Assembly (NCBI GenBank): GCA_964632505.1
Contig: CAZWCE010000001.1
Coordinates: 434,001 to 498,000 of the forward strand
Origin: CAZWCE01 sp964632505
GTDB lineage: Bacteria; Planctomycetota; Planctomycetia; Pirellulales; Thermoguttaceae
Direction of reading: 5' to 3'
DNA: 64,000 bases
Both the position numbers and the translations under genes were made by a program. The notes under the pieces are model-generated. The model ran no database searches, had not been told where the DNA came from, and worked only from the letters and a program-made list of their open reading frames with translations. This document shows, piece after piece, positions 42,645-50,276 of the stretch (its first letter is position 1; each line of letters begins with the position of its first letter).

Positions 42645-43637
42645 ATGTCTTCCCCTTTCGAGCGATCTCCCCGAACTCCCGCCGATTCCCGCCAGAGCGA
42701 ACCGGCGAAAACGGCTTCCAGCGAGCTGCTCTCCGAAATGGAGTACCTCACCGGAGCGCTTTCGCACGATATCCGTGCCTATCTGATGCTCACCGAACAT
42801 TCGTTCGAGGAGCTGGCGGGGGAGATCGAGCGGCGGGAACTCCGCGAACTCGACCCGTTGGTCCAACATGTGACCGCCTGCCTGGGCGAGCTGAGATTGT
42901 TCATGGACGACTTGGTCACCCTCTCGAAGACCGGGAAAGTGGAGATGGAATCGGAGCGGGTCGATCTCGGGGCGATCGTCGACGAAGTGCTCTACGAGCA
43001 GCGGCAACTTCTGGAGGAGCGGCACATTTGGGTCGAGGTCGGGACGCATTTTCCGGAAGTCTATTGCCATGCGAAGCGAGTGAAGCAGGTGGTGACGAAC
43101 TTGGTCCGCAACGCCGCCTTGCACGGGGGCGATCCGAAGGCTCCGATGCTCACCCTCCGGGCCGAGGTGCGGCAAAAACCGGCCGACGCGCCGGAGGAGC
43201 CGTCCCCGTCCGAGGGGCCATTCGGGGAACCCGACCCGGAAACGAAACACTGCCGGACGATGGTCGAACTGATGGTCCACGACAACGGTCCCGGCATTCC
43301 GCGCGAAGCGCAGGAAACGATCTTCGAGCCGGGCAAACGCCTCTCGGACGACGTCGGCGGTTTCGGCATGGGGCTGGCGATCGCCCGAAAAATCGCGCGA
43401 TTCTATGGCGGCGAAGTGCGGTTGCAATCGAACCGAGAAACCGGGACGACCTTCTTCGTGGTGCTGCCGGGCGTGGGCGATTTCCCGGGAAGAAACGCCT
43501 CTTCCGGCGATCTGCCGCGTGCCCGCAAGTTGCGGGCGAGAACCGATTTGGCCCATCGCGGGGATCGCTCGGTCCATGAAGGTCCGTTGCATGTTCCGCC
43601 GCGGGCCTTTACGCGGAGCGGCGATTCGGACGGATGA
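42645..43637 (+). CDS. Soluble sensor histidine kinase, no input domain
   Basis: 330 aa from ATG 42645, preceded by AGGA. No signal or TM. HisKA-like H box with SHDIRAYLMLTEHSF near residue 40. HATPase: N box VVTNLVRNAALHGG near 150, DNGPGIP near 212, GGFGMGLAIA near 240 and ETGTTFFVVLP at the end of the domain. An acidic Pro-rich insert (~178-200) interrupts the ATPase domain; a basic, disordered tail (~275-330) follows it. No response regulator adjacent. It belongs to the SHD-type kinases whose input may come from a partner protein. Confidence 0.85.
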   Translation: MSSPFERSPRTPADSRQSEPAKTASSELLSEMEYLTGALSHDIRAYLMLTEHSFEELAGEIERRELRELDPLVQHVTACLGELRLFMDDLVTLSKTGKVEMESERVDLGAIVDEVLYEQRQLLEERHIWVEVGTHFPEVYCHAKRVKQVVTNLVRNAALHGGDPKAPMLTLRAEVRQKPADAPEEPSPSEGPFGEPDPETKHCRTMVELMVHDNGPGIPREAQETIFEPGKRLSDDVGGFGMGLAIARKIARFYGGEVRLQSNRETGTTFFVVLPGVGDFPGRNASSGDLPRARKLRARTDLAHRGDRSVHEGPLHVPPRAFTRSGDSDG

Positions 43638-43752
43638 TCGTCCTCGATCGATCCGCGCGGATTATGGTCCGCCGACTTGCATCCTTCGGGCGTCCATGGT
43701 GAAATGGGATGAAAGCGGATTCATCAGTTCCTTTCGTACCAGGAGGTTCCCC

Positions 43753-44496
43753 ATGCGACGCATCATCTCCCGTTCTTGTTCCTTTTGTTTTGCCGTTGTG
43801 GTTCTCTTTGCTGTTTTTTCCGTGTTTGCCGAAGAATCGAAAGAAAAAGAGGCTCGTGTCGCCCTCCAATGGGAGGGGCTCGATTGGTGTTTCTTCTCCG
43901 AAGACGATCAGGCGACGGTCGGCGATACCTGGAAACTCGAATCGGCCGAGCAGGCGGGAGCCGAAAAGGGGAAGATTCTCCATTGCACGGGTGAGCCCCG
44001 GGGATATCTCTACACGAAGAAGTCGTATGGCCAGTTCCGTCTCACGCTCCAGTGGCGGCGATGCACCGAGGACGGGACCGGTCGCGGCGGGGTGTTGCTT
44101 TTTTGTCGGCAGCCGCACGGCATTTGGCCGAAAAGCCTCGAGGCGCAGTTGAACGCTGAGGCGGCGGGCGACTTCTGGGGACTCTGTGATTTTTCCTTGC
44201 ACGGCCCCGCCGACCGGATGGAGATCGTCGAGCATCCCGCGTTGGGGAAACTGACCCATCTGATCAAAATGAAGGACGCCGAAAAGGAGCCCGGCCAGTG
44301 GAACACCTACGAGATTCTCTGCGACGGCGAAACCGTGACCCTGACGATCAACGGGGAGTTGGTCAACCGTTGTCGGTTGATTCTGCCGGGGGAATTCGAG
44401 CTCAAGCCGGGACCGATCTGTTTGACCGCCGAAGGAGATCCGATCGAATTTCGAGGGCTGAAGATCGAATCGCTCGAAGACACGGAGGCGCCATGA
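43753..44496 (+). CDS. DUF1080 (3-keto-disaccharide hydrolase/LamG-like) secreted protein
   Basis: 247 aa. ATG 43753 has a perfect AGGAGG (43741-43746) 6 nt away. Signal peptide ~1-30 (SFCFAVVVLFAVFSVFA). The mature part is a concanavalin-like beta sandwich: WKLESAEQ, SYGQFRLTLQWR, GRGGVLLFCRQPHGIWPKSLEAQL, WNTYEILCDGETVTLTINGELV, and IEFRGLKIESL at the end. DUF1080 proteins are very abundant in planctomycetes and some act on 3-keto-glycosides. Stop overlaps the next ATG (ATGA), so the pair is coupled. Confidence 0.88.
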   Translation: MRRIISRSCSFCFAVVVLFAVFSVFAEESKEKEARVALQWEGLDWCFFSEDDQATVGDTWKLESAEQAGAEKGKILHCTGEPRGYLYTKKSYGQFRLTLQWRRCTEDGTGRGGVLLFCRQPHGIWPKSLEAQLNAEAAGDFWGLCDFSLHGPADRMEIVEHPALGKLTHLIKMKDAEKEPGQWNTYEILCDGETVTLTINGELVNRCRLILPGEFELKPGPICLTAEGDPIEFRGLKIESLEDTEAP

Positions 44497-45251
44497 GCCG
44501 ATCGTCGGCCGCCGGGGACGACTTGGAATTATCGGAAGGCGTTTTCGGGGAAGCCGCGTCGTCTTTCCTCGAAATCCCTTTCCATCGTCAGACACTCGTC
44601 GAGGGCGAGCGTCGTTGCGGCGCTGCGGCGCTGGCGATGGTTCTCGATTCGCTCGGTGTTTCCATTTCCCAGGCATCGATCTGGGGTGCGATCGCCACCG
44701 AGGACGATCGGGGTCGAAAGGCGGCGCGTACCAGTTCTCTCGCCCGAGAGGCGATTCTCCGCGGGGTGCCTTCGCTGGTGGTGCAACTTCCCGACGGCTG
44801 GTCCTCGTTGTCCCATCTCCTTTCCCTCGGGATGCGCGTGATCGCGAACCATCGGCCGGAGGCTTCGAGTCGCCGCGGCCATTTCAGCGTGGTGGTGGGA
44901 ATGGAATCGGCGAAAGGGGTGGTTTTCCTACACGATCCCGAACAAGGGCCCGCTCGTCGCCTCTCGCGAGCAACGTGGCAAAGGCTTTGGGAACCCGATT
45001 CCGAACATTGCGAAATTCGCGGGCGCGTGGCGGCGGTTTTCGGGACGCCGGATCGACGGAAAGTCGCCCATCGGCGTTGTTCTGCTTGCGACCGTCAGGT
45101 GCCGACCTCGTTCGATTGCCGCGCCTGCGGTCGGCCGATCCCGCTTGCGCCGAGCGCCGTTTTGGAATGCCCGGCCGTCGGCTGTTCCGGTCGGCGGTGG
45201 GAACACCTCTTCTGCCCCTGGTGCGATGCGACGATCTCCGCTTTCGAATGA
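44493..45251 (+). CDS. C39-like cysteine peptidase domain protein with C-terminal zinc ribbon
   Basis: 252 aa, start overlapping the DUF1080 stop. Residues ~25-170 match the C39 fold: nucleophile region RRCGAAALAMVLDSLG (Cys ~42), RRGHFSVVVGM (His ~130) and FLHDPEQGP (Asp ~145). The last ~60 residues have three Cys pairs (CSACD, CRACG, CPAVGC ... CPWCD), so one or two zinc ribbons. No signal peptide, so likely cytoplasmic. C39 domains normally cleave double-Gly leaders in bacteriocin exporters; here there is no transporter, so the target is unknown. Confidence 0.8.
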   Translation: MSRSSAAGDDLELSEGVFGEAASSFLEIPFHRQTLVEGERRCGAAALAMVLDSLGVSISQASIWGAIATEDDRGRKAARTSSLAREAILRGVPSLVVQLPDGWSSLSHLLSLGMRVIANHRPEASSRRGHFSVVVGMESAKGVVFLHDPEQGPARRLSRATWQRLWEPDSEHCEIRGRVAAVFGTPDRRKVAHRRCSACDRQVPTSFDCRACGRPIPLAPSAVLECPAVGCSGRRWEHLFCPWCDATISAFE

Positions 45252-45277
45252 TCTCTTTTCGAAGCCCCCCTGGAAAA

Positions 45278-45313
45278 CCCGCGAATTGCCCTTGCGGGAG
45301 AGCGTCGTTTTTT
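45278..45313 (+). terminator. Weak possible terminator after the C39-like gene
   Basis: CCCGC (45278-45282) and GCGGG (45294-45298) pair over 11 nt; T6 at 45308-45313 lies 9 nt beyond the stem, so it is marginal. Confidence 0.3.
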
Positions 45314-45413
45314 GTAGAAGTCTCCTGGAATTCCATCTCTCGCGCACGTCGCTGCGCGCGGAGAAAACCGAATGTGACGGGTAGTCTTCAAATCGAACGG
45401 GAGGCAGATCGAA

Positions 45414-46706
45414 ATGGGACGTACGAAATCCTGCTTCATCCTTCAGCTTGGAAATATTCGACCGTGGATCTGGGCGGTTGCGGTCGCCGCGGTGCTGCAA
45501 ACGGCGAGCATCCTGTCGGCCGAGTCGTTCCCCTACAAGGCGGAGGTGGTCGGTGAGGATGTGTACATCCGGTCCGGTCCCGGGAAGCACTACTATCCGA
45601 CGCGCATGGTCGACGTCGGGACCGAGGTCGAAGTGTACCGCCACGATCCGGGCGGCTGGTGCGCGATTCGCCCCCTCAAGGGCGCCTTTTCCTGGGTTTC
45701 GGCCCGGTATCTCCGCGTCGGCGACGACGGGCTCGGAGAGGTCCAAGCCGCGCGGGTCGCTTCCCGCGTGGGAAGTCGATTGGGTTCGCAACGCGAAGTC
45801 GTGCAGGTCCGGCTCGAAGAGAACGAGGTCGTCAAAGTGCTTGAAACGGTCGCCTCGCAACAGGGACAGCCGACGGTCGATTGGTACAAGATCGCCCCGC
45901 CTTCGGGCGAGTTTCGGTGGATCCATCAGAGCATGCTCGAGCGATCCTCGGGCAGACCGACCGGCGCGGTGCCGACGCCGGCGAAACGTACGGAGGCCCA
46001 AGATCCTCCACCGCAGCTTTTGCCGGGGGCCGTGGTCGATCAGCCGGAGGAGCCGGAGACCTACCGTTCGCCGATGATTGAGGAGTTGGGCGACATGCGT
46101 CACGCCGCGAGCGAGGCCTCCACGGTCGCCGAGAACCGGGAGGCGGAAAACCCGTTCGAGGAGGAGATCCAAGAACTCCAGCGCAGTTTTTCGACGATCC
46201 TTCTTCGCGATCCAGAGCATTGGGAGTTCGATCTTCTGAACGATCGGGCCCACGGACTGATGCAAGCGGCCCGCACGGCGCTGGAACGCGGCAAGACCCA
46301 ACAGATTCTCGACGCCATCCACCGGGCCGAACAGCTCCGTGCCCGATTCCTGGAGACTTATCGTCCCGAACGCTCGCTCGCCGAGGGGGATCGAGTACGC
46401 ATCCCGAGCGATCCGGTGCCGAGCCCCGGCCGGGCCACCCCGGCCTCCTACGTCGCCGAAGAGGACGATCGCTTCGACGCCCACGGTCGATTGGGGCGAT
46501 TCCGGAATCCACCGGAAAACTTCCCGCCGTATGCGTTGGTGAACCAAAAGCGGGAGATCGTCTGTTATCTTTCTCCCGCGGCGGGCGTCAATTTAGAGCC
46601 TTATGTCAATCAAGAGATCGGCGTCAGTGGGGTGCGCGGGTTCTTTCGCAGCCAATCCCGGCATGTGACGGTCAAGAGCATCTTCCTGCTTCGTCCGGAG
46701 GAGTGA
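45414..46706 (+). CDS. SH3-domain secreted/periplasmic protein
   Basis: 430 aa; ATG 45414 with GGGAGG upstream. N-terminal signal/anchor ~15-38 (IWAVAVAAVLQTASILSA). A bacterial SH3 domain at ~42-105 (VVGEDVYIRSGPGKHYYPTRMVDVGTEVEVY ... WVSARYL; listed by its motifs VYIRSGPG and WVSARY). A second SH3-like half follows (VQVRLEENEVVKVLE ... WYKIAPP ... WIHQSML). A linker and helical segment (~205-315) precede a C-terminal beta domain (YALVNQKREIVCYLSPA ... GVSGVRGFF). Probably binds peptidoglycan or envelope protein. Not characterised to my knowledge. Confidence 0.75.
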   Translation: MGRTKSCFILQLGNIRPWIWAVAVAAVLQTASILSAESFPYKAEVVGEDVYIRSGPGKHYYPTRMVDVGTEVEVYRHDPGGWCAIRPLKGAFSWVSARYLRVGDDGLGEVQAARVASRVGSRLGSQREVVQVRLEENEVVKVLETVASQQGQPTVDWYKIAPPSGEFRWIHQSMLERSSGRPTGAVPTPAKRTEAQDPPPQLLPGAVVDQPEEPETYRSPMIEELGDMRHAASEASTVAENREAENPFEEEIQELQRSFSTILLRDPEHWEFDLLNDRAHGLMQAARTALERGKTQQILDAIHRAEQLRARFLETYRPERSLAEGDRVRIPSDPVPSPGRATPASYVAEEDDRFDAHGRLGRFRNPPENFPPYALVNQKREIVCYLSPAAGVNLEPYVNQEIGVSGVRGFFRSQSRHVTVKSIFLLRPEE

Positions 46707-46776
46707 GACGCTCGGTCTCTGCGGGGAGAACCTCGGGAAAATCGCCGTGGACGGCTCATTGGCCTTTCCAGGGGGG

Positions 46777-46807
46777 TTGGACGCCTCCCCCCCTCATCCG
46801 GTATAAT
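46777..46807 (+). promoter_or_regulatory. Candidate promoter for the FHA gene
   Basis: TATAAT exact at 46802-46807, TTGGAC at 46777-46782, 19-bp spacer (long). The FHA gene starts 130 bp downstream. Confidence 0.45.
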
Positions 46808-46936
46808 GGATCATATAGGATCCGTTGCTGCCGTCGAAGAACTTACCCGGAGATATCGAGTCGACGCTTGCGAGTCCGATCCTCGTCCTCCCTCTCTTTT
46901 CCCGAGACCCTTCCTCCAGCGATCCGCTTTCAAGAT

Positions 46937-47623
46937 ATGGCATTGTTAACTCTGCGCATCCTCGACGGTCCCGACCGCGGCAAGACCTATGAAAACCTGT
47001 CGGCTCCGATCACGGTGGGGCGGGAAGAAGGGAACGTCGTTCGCCTGAACGATGAGCGGGTCAGCCGCTTCCACATCAAGATTCTCGAAGATGAGGGCGC
47101 GCTGCTGTTGGCCGATCTGCAGAGCACCAACGGCACGAAAGTCAACGGCGAGACGGTGCAGCTCTGGAAAATCCGTCCCGGGGATGTCGTTTCCATCGGT
47201 CGTTCGATCCTCCTGGTCGGTTCCCGCGACGAAATCGCCCTCCGGCTGGCCGCACTACGCGGCATCGACCTGAACCAAGCGACGAAGATGGGCGGCGACG
47301 AGAACGACGACCTGATCGGGCTGTCCGGTTCCTCCTCCATCTCCCTGGAATCGGAACTCTTCCAGGGCGAAAAGGACGAGGCGTTCGCCACGCTCCACAC
47401 CCTCCTGCCGCCGGAATTGCCCGGCGAACTGACCACCCGACAGGCGGTCCAGTTGACCGAAATCTTCCAGTATTTCCACCTCCGTCTGCGGAGCCTCATC
47501 CATTCGGTCCATTTGGACAAGGAGACGGAGATCGTCCAGCTCGATCAGCGCCACTGGCAAAATCTGCTCGACCTCTACGAACGGTTGGCGCTTTACATCC
47601 ACACCATCACCGAGCCCCAGTGA
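46937..47623 (+). CDS. FHA-domain protein
   Basis: 228 aa from ATG 46937. FHA domain at ~5-95 binds phosphothreonine peptides: ITVGREEGNVVRLNDERVSRFH has the key Arg/Ser/His (GRE, VSRFH), then LADLQSTNGTKVNG and IGRSILLVG. The C-terminal ~100 residues are helical and Leu-rich (LTEIFQYFHLRLRSLIHSV) with no known domain. Likely reads Hanks-kinase phosphorylation, opposing the PP2C phosphatase family. It stands alone. Confidence 0.92.
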   Translation: MALLTLRILDGPDRGKTYENLSAPITVGREEGNVVRLNDERVSRFHIKILEDEGALLLADLQSTNGTKVNGETVQLWKIRPGDVVSIGRSILLVGSRDEIALRLAALRGIDLNQATKMGGDENDDLIGLSGSSSISLESELFQGEKDEAFATLHTLLPPELPGELTTRQAVQLTEIFQYFHLRLRSLIHSVHLDKETEIVQLDQRHWQNLLDLYERLALYIHTITEPQ

Positions 47624-47875
47624 TCCGTTCGCCTCTTTCAGTCGACCTATTTCCCCTAAAAATTCCATTTTATCGTCCGTTTCGGATTTTTTCTCCCGAA
47701 ATCGACGCCGGAACGGAACAAGGCGCAGTTGTCGGAAACAAAAAAATGAACGATTGTCTTCTATTCCTCGTGAAATGATCTAGGATTAGATAGCGTGGAT
47801 CCATTACATTAAAGACGAATTCGCGGGATCTCCTCCCCCGAACACGATATTTTTGCAGGATGACCGGAAACCGAC

Positions 47876-48754
47876 ATGGGTATTTACGACCGCGATTACT
47901 ACCGGGAAGAAAATACGGGCCAACAGTCCTACCACATGCGTCGACCGCAGTCGATGATAGTCATTTTGATTCTCATCAACGTCGGGCTTTTCTTCGCCAA
48001 CGGACTGCTCACGCCGGACAATCAACTGGTCCATTTCTTTTCCGCCAAGCCCGACACGCTGGTCAAGCCGTGGCTTTGGTGGCAGTTTCTCACCTACGGG
48101 TTCATGCACTCGCCTTTCCCCGACTTCTGGCACATTCTCGGCAATATGCTGGTTTTGTTTTTTCTGGGGCCTTCGGTGGAGGAGAAATACGGTCCGAAAG
48201 AGTTTCTTCGGTTCTACTTGGCGACGATCGTCGTCGGCGGCATTGTGTGGAGCCTTTTCGCCTACTTCACGACCCCGCCGGATCTGTATTCCAAATCGAT
48301 TCTTCTGGGGGCCTCCGGCGGCGTGGTCGGAGTGGTGATCCTCTTCGCGCTGAACTTCCCGAAGCAGATCCTTTATATTTGGGGGATCATCCCGATCCCG
48401 GCCTGGCTCCTGGGCGTGTTGTTCGTCGCGATGGACCTGTTCGGTTTCGCCGGGGCGGGGATGAGCAACGTGGCGTACATCGTCCACCTCGCGGGCGCGG
48501 CGTTCGCGTTCGTCTATTTCCAGTCGGGCATGAGTCTCAGCCAACTGGGGCAGGGATGGAGTGCCCCCTCGCGCAAAAAGAAGTACCGGGTGGTCTCGCC
48601 CGATGAAGAAGAGAAGAGCGAGGATCCGAAAATGGCCGCCGAGGTCGACCGGATCCTCGAGAAGATCCACCGCCACGGCGAGGAAAGCTTGACCGGCAGC
48701 GAGCGGAAGATGCTCAAGAAGGCGAGTCGGCAGTTCCAGAAACGACGCCGGTGA
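47876..48754 (+). CDS. Rhomboid-family intramembrane serine protease
   Basis: 292 aa. Six TM rhomboid core at ~28-215: N-terminal TM MIVILILINVGLFFANGLL, loop WWQFLTYGFMHSPFPDFWHILGNM (split HxxxN motif around HILGNM), catalytic Ser in LLGASGGVVG (~144) and catalytic His in YIVHLAGAAFA (~205). A ~70-residue cytoplasmic tail (EKSEDPKMAAEVDRILEKIHRHGEESLTGSE; key residues only) matches the DUF6576-type C-terminus. Cleaves TM segments of unknown substrates. Confidence 0.92.
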   Translation: MGIYDRDYYREENTGQQSYHMRRPQSMIVILILINVGLFFANGLLTPDNQLVHFFSAKPDTLVKPWLWWQFLTYGFMHSPFPDFWHILGNMLVLFFLGPSVEEKYGPKEFLRFYLATIVVGGIVWSLFAYFTTPPDLYSKSILLGASGGVVGVVILFALNFPKQILYIWGIIPIPAWLLGVLFVAMDLFGFAGAGMSNVAYIVHLAGAAFAFVYFQSGMSLSQLGQGWSAPSRKKKYRVVSPDEEEKSEDPKMAAEVDRILEKIHRHGEESLTGSERKMLKKASRQFQKRRR

Positions 48755-48836
48755 GCGAACCTCCGACGGAGAAGCGTCGGATCGGTCATGGTGATCAAAA
48801 AGACACGGACAGCAGATTCAAGGAGGCGATCGTTCC

Positions 48837-50225
48837 GTGATCGAAAAACAACAGAAGGAAACCGGAAAAAAACGAGCGGTCCCCAAGGAAGTGGTCTTGC
48901 TTCGCAAGTCCGACGGCCGCCGGGTGCGCTATCGGGTCATCGCCACCAAAGCGGGCAATTTCCTCAAACCGATCGAGGAGATGCCGGCGCCCGAGAATCC
49001 GAATCGTCCTCGCCGGGTCGGCGGCGGGTTCCTCGGACCGGTATTGGGCATGGGGCTGGCCATTGTCCTGCTCGCCGGACTGCTCTGGCAGATGCGTCCG
49101 ATGCTCGTCCCCTCCCTGCCGGAGGCGTCGCTTTCGGCCGAAGCCGATCCCTCGAAAGACCTGTCCCGAGAGGCGACCGCACTTCCTGACGGCGCCTCGG
49201 ACGACGAAAACCCCCTGACGGAAACCGATGCCGATCGGATGTCGGTCCGACTCGCTTCGCTGGTGCAGCCGAGCGAAGACGCCTCGACGAGCGTGTTCGA
49301 GCGTTTGTCGCGCCTCGGGCCGATGGTACGCATCGCCGGCGGAACCTTCCGCATGGGCGACAATTTCAGCCACACCCCCGACCAGCGCCCGGCCCACGAA
49401 GTGACGCTCGATCCGTTCTGGATCGATTGCCACGAGGTCACCAATCGACAGTTCATGTTGTTCGTCGAGGCGACCGGCTACCGGACCACCGCCGAGCGGC
49501 GCGACCGCAGTTACGTGTTCGACGATCGGGCGAAGAAATGGGTCGAGATGGCGGGCGCCCATTGGCGGCAACCCGGCGGACGAAATACCGACATCCTTCG
49601 CCGGATGGACCATCCGGTGGTGCATGTGTCGTGGGACGACGCCGTCGCGTTCGCCCGATGGGCCGGCAAGCGGCTGCCGACCGAGGCGGAATGGGAATGT
49701 GCCGCCCGGGGAGGATTGATCCAGATGCAGTACCCTTGGGGCGATCAGCGGACGCCGGGAAAGCAGTACATGGCCAACGCCTGGCAGGGATGGTATCCTG
49801 ATGAAAATCTCCGGCTGGACGGCTACCGGGGTTTGGCGCCGGTCGAGTCGTTTCCGCCGAACCGTTTCGGGCTGCACGACATGGCGGGCAATGTCTGGGA
49901 GTGGTGCGCCGACTGGTACGGCGAAGAGTACTACCGTCGCTGTGCGTGGCGGAATCCGACCGGGCCGTCGACCGGGACGCAACGGGTGCAGCGGGGCGGT
50001 TCGTTTTTAAGCGCGCCGAACCGCGATCAGGGGATCCGCGTGGCGGTCCGATCGAAGCAGGATCCCCAGGCGACCTTCGAGGATGTCGGCTTCCGATGTG
50101 CCTCCGACGAACGTCCCCGCCCGGGTCAGCTCGCACCGTCGCGGCTTCCCCCGCCGGCGGCCGAGGAGGCGCTTTCCACCCCTTCGGCCACGGCGCTTGC
50201 GCCGGAGCCGCTGAAAAACTATTGA
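48837..50225 (+). CDS. Membrane-anchored SUMF1/FGE-fold protein lacking catalytic cysteines
   Basis: 462 aa. GTG 48837 has AAGGAGG (48820-48826). Cytoplasmic basic N-terminus (~1-60), one TM at ~65-85 (FLGPVLGMGLAIVLLAGLLW), a linker to ~155, then the FGE-sulfatase fold: RIAGGTFRMGDNF, HEVTLDPFWIDCHEVTNRQF, HPVVHVSWDDAVAFARWAGKR, LPTEAEWECAARGG and GLHDMAGNVWEWCADWY. At the site where active formylglycine-generating enzymes carry two Cys (GGSFLCxxxxC), it reads GGSFLSAPNRDQ, so no FGE chemistry is expected. Such domains act as C-type-lectin-like binding modules in many planctomycete proteins. Confidence 0.9.
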   Translation: MIEKQQKETGKKRAVPKEVVLLRKSDGRRVRYRVIATKAGNFLKPIEEMPAPENPNRPRRVGGGFLGPVLGMGLAIVLLAGLLWQMRPMLVPSLPEASLSAEADPSKDLSREATALPDGASDDENPLTETDADRMSVRLASLVQPSEDASTSVFERLSRLGPMVRIAGGTFRMGDNFSHTPDQRPAHEVTLDPFWIDCHEVTNRQFMLFVEATGYRTTAERRDRSYVFDDRAKKWVEMAGAHWRQPGGRNTDILRRMDHPVVHVSWDDAVAFARWAGKRLPTEAEWECAARGGLIQMQYPWGDQRTPGKQYMANAWQGWYPDENLRLDGYRGLAPVESFPPNRFGLHDMAGNVWEWCADWYGEEYYRRCAWRNPTGPSTGTQRVQRGGSFLSAPNRDQGIRVAVRSKQDPQATFEDVGFRCASDERPRPGQLAPSRLPPPAAEEALSTPSATALAPEPLKNY

Positions 50226-50276
50226 AACGATTGAGCGAAAAACCAGATTTCGATCTTCCTGAAAAGAGGCGAACCG

